Source: an uncultured Oscillospiraceae bacterium (GTDB lineage Bacteria > Bacillota > Clostridia > Oscillospirales > Acutalibacteraceae). Taken from it: DNA of 60,953 bases. The notes under the pieces are model-generated. The model was not told the DNA's origin and searched no databases. It worked only from the letters and a program-made list of their open reading frames with translations. Below, in pieces: positions 53,647 through 60,953 of the stretch. Location of the stretch: NCBI GenBank assembly GCA_905198295.1, contig CAJKBW010000002.1, positions 1-60,953 on the forward strand, written 5' to 3'. The position numbers were made by a program, and so were the translations under genes. Within the stretch, counting starts at the first letter, position 1, and each line of letters opens with the position of its first letter.

Positions 53647-54561
53647 ATGGCGGCGCCGGGGACTTACCGGGAAAGCTTAGGCAAACGGATATGGCAGGCG
53701 AAATACAGCTATCTGATGCTGGCGCCTTTCACCATTCTGTTCGTGCTGTTTACCGTGCTGCCGGTGGCGATCGCCATCTGGTTCAGCTTCACCAACTACG
53801 ATATGCTGCATAATGCCTCGTTTACCGGGCTGGAGAACTATATGCGGATGTTTCTGGACGACGACGTTTTCCTCATCGCCTTGAAAAACACCCTGATTTT
53901 CGCGCTGGTGACCGGTCCGATCAGCTATTTCATGTGTTTTTTCTTTGCCTGGCTGATCAATGAGCTGAAGCCTGCGCTGCGCGCGGTGGCGACGCTGGTG
54001 TTTTATGCACCGGTGCTTTCAGGCAGCGTGTTCACCGTCTGGCAGTTCATCCTCAGCCCGGACCGGTACGGGATGCTCAACGGCTTCCTGATCAATCTGG
54101 GGGTCATGCAGACGCCGATTTCCTGGCTGCTGGATACGCGGTATATTATGACCGCGCTCATCATTGTGCAGCTGTGGATGAGCCTCGGCACCGGGTTCCT
54201 GGCGTTCATCGCCGGCCTTCAGGGGGTGGACACCACCCTGTATGAGGCGGCGAGCATCGACGGGGTGCGCAACCGGTTCCAGGAGCTGTGGTATGTGACC
54301 CTGCCGCAGATGGCGCCGCAGATGATGTTCGGCGCGGTGATGCAGATCGTGTCCTCCTTCACGGTGGGCAGCATCTCCATCTCGCTCGCCGGCCAGCCCA
54401 GCACCGAGTATGCGGGTGAGACGATCGTCACCCATATGATCGACTACGGCACCACGCGGTATGAAATGGGCTATGCCTGCGCGATTGCGTGTTTTCTCTT
54501 CTTTATGATGTATGTTTCCAAACGCGGGGTCAATAAGATCCTCTCCCGGGTGGGACACTGA
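53647..54561 (+). CDS. Carbohydrate ABC transporter permease, MalF type (module B, second pair)
   Basis: This 304-residue polytopic protein has the EAA loop TLYEAASIDGVRNRFQELW near residue 198 and pairs with the next permease. It lies 37 bases after the giant solute-binding protein, its likely partner. It matches the protein at 6012-6902 closely, including the GDRYGLVNNLLINLGL/PDRYGMLNGFLINLGV segment, which supports a duplicated giant SBP-MalF-MalG block. Confidence 0.93.
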   Translation: MAAPGTYRESLGKRIWQAKYSYLMLAPFTILFVLFTVLPVAIAIWFSFTNYDMLHNASFTGLENYMRMFLDDDVFLIALKNTLIFALVTGPISYFMCFFFAWLINELKPALRAVATLVFYAPVLSGSVFTVWQFILSPDRYGMLNGFLINLGVMQTPISWLLDTRYIMTALIIVQLWMSLGTGFLAFIAGLQGVDTTLYEAASIDGVRNRFQELWYVTLPQMAPQMMFGAVMQIVSSFTVGSISISLAGQPSTEYAGETIVTHMIDYGTTRYEMGYACAIACFLFFMMYVSKRGVNKILSRVGH

Positions 54562-54595
54562 CCCGGAACCGATACCAAAGGGGCTGATAAACGGC

Positions 54596-55453
54596 ATGAA
54601 ACTGAAAAAGAGCCTGCTGAGCCGTTCGCGCAGGGGCAACGTGGTGGTGTATATCGTACTCCTCCTTATGGGCGCGTTTATGGCCATGCCGCTGGTGTAT
54701 ACCATTTCGAGCGCGTTCAAGCCGTATGAGGAAATCTTCCTGTTCCCGCCGAAATTCTTTGTCCGCAACCCCACGCTGGATAACTTTACCGATCTGTTTT
54801 CCTCCGCGGCGAACTCGCTTGTGCCCTTCTCGCGGTACATATTCAATTCGCTGTTCATCGCGGTGGTAACCACCGTGTTCCAGATCATCATCGCCTCGCT
54901 TGCAGCGTACCCGATCGCCAAGCACGATTTTCCGGGCAAGAACGCGTATTTTGCGCTCATCGTCACCTCGCTGCTCTTCCCCGCGACCGCCACGGCGGTG
55001 CCGCAGTATATCGTCATGGCGAATTTCGGGGTGCTCAACACCATCTGGGCGATCATCCTGCCGTCGCTCGGCTCGTCGATGGGCCTGTTTCTGATGAAGC
55101 AGTTCATGGAGACGATTCCCTTCTCCATCATCGAAGCGGCACGCATCGACGGGGCGAATGAGCCGACGATCCTGTTCAAGCTGGTGTTTCCCAACGCCAA
55201 GCCGGCATGGCTGACCCTCGCGATTTTCACCTTCCAGGCCATCTGGAACGCCTCGTCGAACAACCTGATCTTCGACGAAAGCCTCAAGCAGCTGCCCACC
55301 GCCATCAGCGAGATCATCGCGGTGGACGCGACCCTGCGTGCCGGTATGGGCACGGCGGCGTCGCTGCTGCTGCTCATTCCCCCGATCGTGTTTTTCATTA
55401 TCACCCAGAGCAACGTGGTCAAAACGATGGCCTTTGCGGGTATCAAGGAATAA
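54596..55453 (+). CDS. Carbohydrate ABC transporter permease, MalG type (module B, second pair)
   Basis: This 285-residue membrane protein has the EAA loop SIIEAARIDGANEPTILF near residue 177. The ATG at 54596 follows AAAGGGG by about 12 bases and gives the expected short basic N-terminus (MKLKKSLLSRSRRG); longer in-frame starts overlap the upstream gene. It is the counterpart of the protein at 6903-7817. Confidence 0.93.
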   Translation: MKLKKSLLSRSRRGNVVVYIVLLLMGAFMAMPLVYTISSAFKPYEEIFLFPPKFFVRNPTLDNFTDLFSSAANSLVPFSRYIFNSLFIAVVTTVFQIIIASLAAYPIAKHDFPGKNAYFALIVTSLLFPATATAVPQYIVMANFGVLNTIWAIILPSLGSSMGLFLMKQFMETIPFSIIEAARIDGANEPTILFKLVFPNAKPAWLTLAIFTFQAIWNASSNNLIFDESLKQLPTAISEIIAVDATLRAGMGTAASLLLLIPPIVFFIITQSNVVKTMAFAGIKE

Positions 55454-55489
55454 AGCCAAACCTCGGCATGTGAAAGGATGAGGCCCTGC

Positions 55490-56107
55490 ATGAAAACCTA
55501 TATCAGGCGGCTGTTCGCCCCGCTGGCACATCCGGTGGGCGGCTTTGACGATTACCGGGAGCGCCGCTTTTTTCCGCTGCTGCCGAGTCTGATCGTCCTC
55601 GCGCTGTTTTTCTTCGCGCGCGTCGCACAGCAGCAGTTGACCGGTTTCATCTTCAACTGGGACAATCCGCAGGAGATGAATGTCTGGTTCATCCTGCTGG
55701 AAACCATCGGCCTGTTTGTCATCTGGGTGGGCTGCAACTGGGCGGTATCCACCCTGCTCGACGGCAAGGGACGGTTCCGGGAAATCTGGGTGGTTTCGGC
55801 GGTTGCGCTGATTCCGTATGTCGCCGGTGTGTACCTGCAGGTGCTCATGAGCAATCTGCTGCTCAGCGATGAGGGCACCTTTATGACCTGGGTGGTGGCG
55901 GTCGGCATGCTGTACAGCGTGCTGCTGATGCTTGGCGCGCTCAGCGTGATCCATGAATACACCATCGGCAAGGTGCTCTGGAGCTGCCTGTTGACGCTGG
56001 CGTTTATGGTGATCATCCTGTTTGTGTGCGTGCTGCTGTTCAGCCTGTTCCAGCAGGTGGCCGGATTTTTTGAGGATCTGTATACGGAAATCCGTTTCCG
56101 CCTGTAG
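55490..56107 (+). CDS. Stand-alone Yip1-type polytopic membrane protein
   Basis: This 205-residue protein has about five hydrophobic spans and no signal peptide. Its start, FAPLAHPVGGFDDYRERRF, aligns in pattern with TSAMCHPCETFDNIKAMRQ at the beginning of the Yip1 part of the protein at 7872-10031, and a conserved VSTLLDGKGRFRE / VTAIMDGETKFKE loop follows. It is therefore the split form of the domain fused to the NHL protein in module A. GAGG at 55480-55483 precedes the ATG at 55490. It directly follows the permease pair, as in module A. A role as membrane partner of the NHL protein at 40482-41981 is inferred. Confidence 0.78.
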   Translation: MKTYIRRLFAPLAHPVGGFDDYRERRFFPLLPSLIVLALFFFARVAQQQLTGFIFNWDNPQEMNVWFILLETIGLFVIWVGCNWAVSTLLDGKGRFREIWVVSAVALIPYVAGVYLQVLMSNLLLSDEGTFMTWVVAVGMLYSVLLMLGALSVIHEYTIGKVLWSCLLTLAFMVIILFVCVLLFSLFQQVAGFFEDLYTEIRFRL

Positions 56108-56152
56108 AACGATGGCGGGGGACGAATAAAAGGGAAGTCAGGTGAGCGAATT

Positions 56153-57808
56153 ATGATCGAAGCGAAGGTTTTGCGTCAAAAGGAAGGCGTCTTTACGCTG
56201 CCCGGCACGCTGTCCATGTATGCCGGGGATGCGGCAGGAGAACGGGGTGCGGCGGTGTTTGCCGCGCTTGTACAGGACAGCGGCATTGCGGCTGCGGTGT
56301 CGCCGGACGGTGCAGTGTTGCGCTTTGAACCGGATGCGCTGCTGTGCGGGGAGACGTATCGCCTGACCGTCACGGCCGGCGGGATCATCGCCGCTTATGG
56401 CAGCGAGGCCGGCGCGCGCAATGCGGCCGTTACGCTGTATAACGGCATCGAAAAGCGGGGAGAGATATACGTCCTGCCCTGCTGTGAGGCGGAGGATTGG
56501 CCGGATGCGGAGTTCCGTGCCGTGCTCATCGACGTCGCGCGCAAATACCATGAGCCGCAGAGCATCAAGGATACCCTGCGGCAGATGGCGCTCGCCAAAA
56601 TGAATAAGGCGATCTTCCATATGCTGGACACCCAGCATTACGCCATGCATTCCGACGTGGTGCCGGAGCTGAACAACGGCAAATTCCGGCAGTATACCAA
56701 AGCGCAGATGCGCGAACTGGTGGAATATGCGGCCTTCTGGGGGATCGAGGCCATCCCGGACATCGACCTGCCCGGACACGCGATCCATACGCTCGACGCC
56801 CTGCCGCAGCTCGCCTGCGAGGTGGATGACGACGAAGGCGGATTCAAGCCGAGCAAATGGGCAGTGTGCGTCGGCGCGGAGGAAACCTACGCTGTTGCGG
56901 AAAAGCTCTACAGGGAAGTGTATACCGTTTTTGACAGCGGGTATATGCAGCTGTGCGGCGATGAGCTGGCGTTTTGGGATCTGGGCTACTGGGCGAACTG
57001 GGAGCACTGTGCACGCTGTAAGGCACTCGCCCGCCGGGAGGGCTTTTCCGAAAAGGGCTTCACCGGGTATTTTTATTATTTTGTCCGCCGCATCCACGAC
57101 ATTCTCGCCCGCATGGGCAAGCGGGTGATCCTCAGCAACGACAACGTGGATATTGCGGAGTCTCCCGATCTGCCGCGGGACATGCTGATTTTCTGGTGGC
57201 GTACCGCCGCGCCGGGACGCGGCCCGATTGAGGGCTGTACCATGAAACGGTTTGCGGAGGAAGGCTTTGATCTGTTCAACAGTTTTTATGAGGAAACTTA
57301 TATCGACCTGTACATGACCGCCGAAAAGCTCGCCGACTGGAACCCGACCAAGCGGCCGGACTGCCCGCCGGAATATGCTTACCGGGTCAAGGGGTCCTGC
57401 CTGTGTGCATGGGAAGGGCAGGCGCATTTTGCCTGGTCGCTGCCCTCGGGGATTATGATGATGGGCGAAAAGCTGTGGGATTACCGCGACCGGGTGTACG
57501 ATGAGGCGTATGCGAAAAAGCTGACCCGGCGGCTGCTCGGGCCGGATGTGCCGGCCGGGCTGGATATCTTCACCCCGCTGGGCGGCTGCTTCTTCCCGCT
57601 CGATGGGGATATGCCGGCGGAAAAGGCGCGCCGCGGCCATCCCGACAAGGTGGATGCTGCAATGCTGCCGCGCCTGGAGGAAACGATGGCCGCACTCCGG
57701 CCGTTTGCCGAAGGTGTACACCGGGAGTCACCGCTCGCCGCGGTGTATCTCGAGTGCCTTGAATGGATGCGGCAGCAGCTGATGAATCCGCCGGCGGATC
57801 CGGCGTAA
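56153..57808 (+). CDS. GH20-like beta-N-acetylhexosaminidase
   Basis: This 551-residue protein has an N-terminal alpha/beta domain (about 1-120) and a barrel with GH20-type blocks: VLIDVARKYHEPQSIKDTLR, MALAKMNKAIFHMLD, IPDIDLPGHAIHTL and LCGDELAFW. Asp270-Glu271 match the Asp-Glu catalytic pair of GH20, although the usual His-x-Gly-Gly before it is not kept (QLCGDE), so activity may differ. It lacks a signal peptide and probably acts in the cytoplasm, releasing N-acetylhexosamines from imported glycans. The next two genes, a BadF-type kinase and MurQ, would use amino sugars such as GlcNAc and MurNAc. The ATG at 56153 follows AGGTGAG. Confidence 0.75.
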   Translation: MIEAKVLRQKEGVFTLPGTLSMYAGDAAGERGAAVFAALVQDSGIAAAVSPDGAVLRFEPDALLCGETYRLTVTAGGIIAAYGSEAGARNAAVTLYNGIEKRGEIYVLPCCEAEDWPDAEFRAVLIDVARKYHEPQSIKDTLRQMALAKMNKAIFHMLDTQHYAMHSDVVPELNNGKFRQYTKAQMRELVEYAAFWGIEAIPDIDLPGHAIHTLDALPQLACEVDDDEGGFKPSKWAVCVGAEETYAVAEKLYREVYTVFDSGYMQLCGDELAFWDLGYWANWEHCARCKALARREGFSEKGFTGYFYYFVRRIHDILARMGKRVILSNDNVDIAESPDLPRDMLIFWWRTAAPGRGPIEGCTMKRFAEEGFDLFNSFYEETYIDLYMTAEKLADWNPTKRPDCPPEYAYRVKGSCLCAWEGQAHFAWSLPSGIMMMGEKLWDYRDRVYDEAYAKKLTRRLLGPDVPAGLDIFTPLGGCFFPLDGDMPAEKARRGHPDKVDAAMLPRLEETMAALRPFAEGVHRESPLAAVYLECLEWMRQQLMNPPADPA

Positions 57809-57821
57809 AGGACGGATACTC

Positions 57822-58754
57822 ATGCGTTATTATCTCGGTATCGACGGCGGCGGCACCAAGACCGACGCCGCGCTGTGCGACGAATTCGGCCGGATCGCGG
57901 CCCGAACGCTGGGGCCGGCCGGCAATCTGGTGGATATCGGGATGTCGGCCTATGCCGCGCTGCTTGGGCAGCTGCTGGATGGGCTGGCACAGCAGACGGG
58001 CGGCAGCCTGCCGCCGGTTGCGGCGGCGTTTGCCGGCCTGTCTGGCGGCTCTGATCCCCAAATTGCCGCGGATTGCCGCCTGCTGCTCAGGAACCGCCTG
58101 CCGGATACGCCGCTTGTCGCGGGCGGTGACGATCGGCAGAGCCTGCTCGCCGGCGGATTGTACGGCGCGGATGGCTGTGTGCTGATTTCCGGTACCGGGT
58201 GTGCCTGTACAGCTCGGGTGAATGGACAACAGCACAGTATCGGCGGCTGGGGATTCCTGTTTGACGGCAAGGGCGGCGGCTTCGATATTGGCCGGGACGC
58301 GGTGATGGCGGCGCTTCGCGCGTATGACGGCCGCGGAGAGCCGACCCGGCTGCTGCCGCTGCTCGAGGCGGAGCTCGGCTGCGGGATTGAGCAAGCGCTG
58401 CCCGGCCTGTACCGGGAGGGTAAGCGACGGATTGCCTCCCTGGCACCGCTGGTGTTCAGCGCGGCACAGGAGGGTGACGCGGCTGCTTCCGGGATTCTGG
58501 ACGAGAATATGCGGGAGCTGGCCCTTTGGCTGGATACCGCCGCGAAGGATTTTTCCGGTTCGTTTCCGACCGTGGTGGCCGGCGGCATTCTGATGAAAAG
58601 CGATGATGCCCTGCGCCGTCTTTGTGGTTTTGTAAAAAGTGATACCTGCCCGGCCCGCATGGCTATGGCGCCGGTATTCGGCGCGGTTGTGGCGGCGATG
58701 CTGCTCGACGGCGTATCGGAGCGGCGGCTGCGCGGGATGGATTTTTCGCTTTAG
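57822..58754 (+). CDS. murK: BadF/BadG-family sugar kinase, probably N-acetylglucosamine/N-acetylmuramate kinase
   Basis: This 310-residue cytoplasmic protein has the ASKHA nucleotide-binding start LGIDGGGTKTDAALCD and the VLISGTGCACTARV and GGWGFLFDGKGGGFDIG segments of BadF/BadG-type N-acetylhexosamine kinases. In Clostridium acetobutylicum a kinase of this family, MurK, phosphorylates both MurNAc and GlcNAc and works with MurQ; here murQ starts 10 bases downstream, which favours the same role. The gene symbol rests on this context and family, not on a residue that distinguishes the substrate. It lies 13 bases after the GH20-like gene, and its stop codon overlaps the ribosome binding site of murQ. 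Confidence 0.78.
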   Translation: MRYYLGIDGGGTKTDAALCDEFGRIAARTLGPAGNLVDIGMSAYAALLGQLLDGLAQQTGGSLPPVAAAFAGLSGGSDPQIAADCRLLLRNRLPDTPLVAGGDDRQSLLAGGLYGADGCVLISGTGCACTARVNGQQHSIGGWGFLFDGKGGGFDIGRDAVMAALRAYDGRGEPTRLLPLLEAELGCGIEQALPGLYREGKRRIASLAPLVFSAAQEGDAAASGILDENMRELALWLDTAAKDFSGSFPTVVAGGILMKSDDALRRLCGFVKSDTCPARMAMAPVFGAVVAAMLLDGVSERRLRGMDFSL

Positions 58755-58764
58755 GAGGGGTTTT

Positions 58765-59667
58765 ATGGTACTTCCCCTGACCGAACAGGTCAATCCGGAC
58801 ACCACGGATATCGACCGGTGCAGTACGCTTGCCATTCTGGAGAAAATCAATCGGGAGGATCGTCTGGTTGCCAAGGCGGCGGAAAAATGTCTGGAAGCGC
58901 TGGCGCCTGCCGTGGAAGCTGCCGCTGAACGGCTTGTGCGGGGTGGGCGGATGTTCTATTTCGGCGCCGGCACCAGCGGGCGCATCGGCGTGCTCGATGC
59001 AAGCGAATGCGCCTGTACCTACGGTGTGCCGTCGGATATGGTGCAGGCGGTGATTCCCGGCGGCTATGCAACTATCCCGGACGCCGCGCTCGGCGACGAG
59101 GACGATACTGCCGCTGCGGAAAGCGAAATCCGGGAGCGGGGCATCGGAGAAAAGGACGTTGTGGTGGGTATTGCCGCCAGCGGCACCACGCCGTATGTGC
59201 TCGCTGCGGTGCGGGCCGCCCGGCGGGCCGGTGCGTATACTGTCGGTGTGTGCAATAACCCGGATACGCCGCTCGAGCGGGCGGCCGATGCAGCGGCGGT
59301 GGTGCTGACCGGACCGGAGGTCATTCAGGGATCCACCCGCATGAAGGCGGGGACTGCGGCTAAGCTGGTGCTCAATATGCTGTCCACCGCCGTGATGATC
59401 CGCCTCGGCCGGGTGTACCGCAACCGCATGGTGGAGATCACCGCTTTCAATGAAAAAAGCCGCCGCCGGTGTGTGGGTATGCTCTGTGAGCTGACCGGTG
59501 CCGATGAAGCCCGGGCGGGGAAAACACTTGCTGCCTGCGGATTTGCGCTCAAGCCCGCGCTGGTCTGCTGCCTGACCGGATGTACGCCGGAGCAGGCGCA
59601 TGAACGGCTCGCAGAGCATGGCGGCCATATTGCACAGCTGCTCGACGCCTCGGGGCGTCGAAAATAA
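58765..59667 (+). CDS. murQ: N-acetylmuramic acid 6-phosphate etherase
   Basis: This 300-residue SIS-domain enzyme should split the lactyl ether of MurNAc 6-phosphate to give GlcNAc 6-phosphate and D-lactate. The family signature is clear: FGAGTSGRIGVLDASECACTYG, with the catalytic-type Glu81 in SEC, GIAASGTTPYVLAA, and QGSTRMKAGTAAKLVLNM, near-identical in pattern to characterised MurQ proteins. The length is normal. TAGGAGGGG at 58752-58760 supports the ATG at 58765. With the kinase upstream it forms a MurNAc use or cell-wall recycling pair. An 8-bp hairpin with a TCGG loop lies at the very end of the gene (59642-59661). Confidence 0.95.
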   Translation: MVLPLTEQVNPDTTDIDRCSTLAILEKINREDRLVAKAAEKCLEALAPAVEAAAERLVRGGRMFYFGAGTSGRIGVLDASECACTYGVPSDMVQAVIPGGYATIPDAALGDEDDTAAAESEIRERGIGEKDVVVGIAASGTTPYVLAAVRAARRAGAYTVGVCNNPDTPLERAADAAAVVLTGPEVIQGSTRMKAGTAAKLVLNMLSTAVMIRLGRVYRNRMVEITAFNEKSRRRCVGMLCELTGADEARAGKTLAACGFALKPALVCCLTGCTPEQAHERLAEHGGHIAQLLDASGRRK

Positions 59668-59695
59668 CAAAGGGAATAAAGTGAGGGATGAGGAA

Positions 59696-60953
59696 ATGGG
59701 AAACCAGTATAAACGCGCCCGGAAGCTGCGTATCGGCGGCTATGTTTCCACGCGGTCGATCTATTGTGAGGAGGATGTCCGCCTGATGGCAGACGCCGGC
59801 ATGAACGCGGTGTTCGTGCCTTGGGAAAACCGGGAACAGCGGGATAACCTGCTGCGTTGGTGCGCGAAATACGGCATTGAGGTGATCCTGTTCGAGCGGT
59901 ATTTTCACCGGCTCGGGCCGGATCCGGCCGAGCCGGCGGCGGACTACCGGGAGCGGATGGCGGAGTTTACCGACGGGCTTGCGGATGTGCCGAACTATCT
60001 CGGCAGTGCGCTGTTCGACGAGCCGCATGCCACCATGTTCCCGCAGTGCGAAAAGCTCACCCGGGCATTTAAGGAACACCTGCCGGAGCATATCGCCCTG
60101 ACGAATCTGCTGCCCAACTACGGCACCCCGAACCAGCTTGCCGGATATCCGGAATGGATTCTCACCGATGAACAGCGGGAGGCGTGGAACCGGGAACATA
60201 TGGCGTCGATGACCTACCGTGAGCATCTGGAGCAGTTCGTGGCGGCGGTACCCACCGAGGTGCTGTCGGCGGACATTTATCCGTTTTACTGGGTGGACGG
60301 CAAAAAGATCACCCTGCCCGGCTATATGCAGGGGCTGAGCGATCTGAGCGAGGTGGCGCGGGAGCACGGACAGGAGCTGTGCATCGTGCTGCAGTGCCTG
60401 AATAATGTACCGGGCTATGTGCGCTCGGTGGAAACGGCCGCGCTGCGGTTCCAGCTGTACTGCGCGATGGCGTTCGGTGCCACCTGGTTTTTCTACTGGA
60501 CCTATGAGGCGGGCTACGGCGTACCGGAGGCGGACGGCTATCTCGATCATGACGGACGCCCCACCCCGCTGTATTACCGGGCTCAGCCGGTCAACCGCGA
60601 GGCGGTCGCGCTGTCGGATGTATTGTGCCGTTATCGCAGCCTCGGTGCGTTCGCGATCAATGAGCCAATGGTGCCGCGGGACACCATGAAGGGCGCCAAA
60701 TATACCGCAGCCAAGCTTTCCTATCTCGAATTTACCCCGCAGTACGACGGCCTGCCGGCGGTAAAAGCGGTGGAATCCGCCTCGCCGCTGCTTGTCGGCT
60801 GCTTTGCAGAAAGGGATGGCGGCGGCAGTGCGATGATCGTGGTCAATGCCGAGGATCTGGAAACGGAGAAGCCGGCGAGTGTCCGGTTTTCCCTGACGGA
60901 GGATATGGCCGTGACGGCCTATCCGTATGGACTGCCTGCGGTTCTGCTTCCGG
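59696..60953 (+). CDS. WDEP-family barrel hydrolase-like protein, cut by the window end
   Basis: The reading frame stays open to the last base, giving at least 419 residues. It lacks a signal peptide and carries the shared series LFDEPHA (Asp108-Glu109), NLLPNYGTPN, VLSADIYPFYW, IVLQCL and CAMAFGATWFFYW, so it is a diverged cytoplasmic member of the family at 34762, 29382, 37745 and 39111. The VWDEP tryptophan is replaced by Phe, and FYFQ is replaced by VLQC. I chose the ATG at 59696, 8 bases after GAGGG; an in-frame GTG at 59681, behind AAAGGGA, would add five residues. It follows murQ by 28 bases and is the most downstream gene of module B that can be seen. Function unknown. Confidence 0.72.
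   Translation, partial: MGNQYKRARKLRIGGYVSTRSIYCEEDVRLMADAGMNAVFVPWENREQRDNLLRWCAKYGIEVILFERYFHRLGPDPAEPAADYRERMAEFTDGLADVPNYLGSALFDEPHATMFPQCEKLTRAFKEHLPEHIALTNLLPNYGTPNQLAGYPEWILTDEQREAWNREHMASMTYREHLEQFVAAVPTEVLSADIYPFYWVDGKKITLPGYMQGLSDLSEVAREHGQELCIVLQCLNNVPGYVRSVETAALRFQLYCAMAFGATWFFYWTYEAGYGVPEADGYLDHDGRPTPLYYRAQPVNREAVALSDVLCRYRSLGAFAINEPMVPRDTMKGAKYTAAKLSYLEFTPQYDGLPAVKAVESASPLLVGCFAERDGGGSAMIVVNAEDLETEKPASVRFSLTEDMAVTAYPYGLPAVLLP

Noticed and set aside
50367..53648. A very long - strand open frame (over 1000 codons) opposite the giant solute-binding protein gene
   Set aside because: It is the antisense shadow of a well-supported gene in G+C-rich DNA. Its translation is rich in His, Arg and Gln with no domain pattern. 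The same holds for the long - strand frames at 15868-18345 and 24116-26347.

Overview
The window looks like a chromosomal piece of a G+C-rich Gram-positive anaerobe of the Clostridia, probably an Oscillospiraceae/Ruminococcaceae-type gut or host-associated glycan degrader. This is inferred from strong GAAAGGA/AGGAGG ribosome binding sites with GTG and TTG starts, many lipobox lipoproteins, surface proteins ending in a membrane span plus basic tail, carbohydrate ABC permeases with no local ATPase gene, a DUF6809-type small protein, and MurQ beside a BadF-type sugar kinase. No rRNA, tRNA, CRISPR array, transposon or prophage gene was seen. Almost all the sequence is coding.

Region 1 (80-27831, all + strand) is one long tightly packed gene run (module A). 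In order it holds a solute-binding lipoprotein, a cytoplasmic sialidase-like propeller, a giant solute-binding protein with N-terminal carbohydrate-binding-like domains, a permease pair, an NHL-TPR-Yip1 membrane protein, a DUF5696-type secreted protein, a second permease pair, two repeat-built surface proteins, a membrane-anchored sialidase-like protein, an FGGY kinase, a GH106-like glycosidase and an SGNH (sialate O-acetylesterase-type) esterase. It ends at a strong terminator.

Region 2 (27832-29381) is a small-gene island on the - strand. It holds a DUF6809-type protein and two ribbon-helix-helix paralogues, each under a near-consensus promoter overlapped by its own long inverted repeat, plus two orphan + strand promoters that may make small RNAs. 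Region 3 (29382-35997, - strand) is a four-gene operon: a cytoplasmic WDEP-type barrel hydrolase, a DUF4838-type protein, an ADP-ribosylglycohydrolase-family protein with an added C-terminal domain, and a lipoprotein WDEP-type hydrolase. An AT-rich control region separates it from a divergent AraC regulator (36507-37382).

Region 4 (37745 to the window end, + strand) is module B. It has two WDEP-type lipoproteins, an NHL-TPR membrane protein, a DUF5696-type protein, a permease pair, a solute-binding lipoprotein, two surface proteins, a second giant solute-binding fusion, a permease pair, a stand-alone Yip1-type protein, a GH20-like enzyme, a BadF-type kinase, MurQ and a fifth WDEP-family protein cut by the window edge.

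Modules A and B are rearranged copies of the same parts list. The block NHL / DUF5696 / MalF / MalG and the block giant SBP / MalF / MalG / Yip1 are kept in both, and NHL and Yip1 are one protein in A but two in B. The likely shared job is to capture complex host or microbial glycans at the cell surface, trim them outside and inside the cell, and import the pieces; MurQ, the BadF kinase and the GH20-like enzyme point to amino sugars. The NHL-TPR-Yip1/DUF5696/giant-SBP set is the best candidate in the window for an undescribed system.
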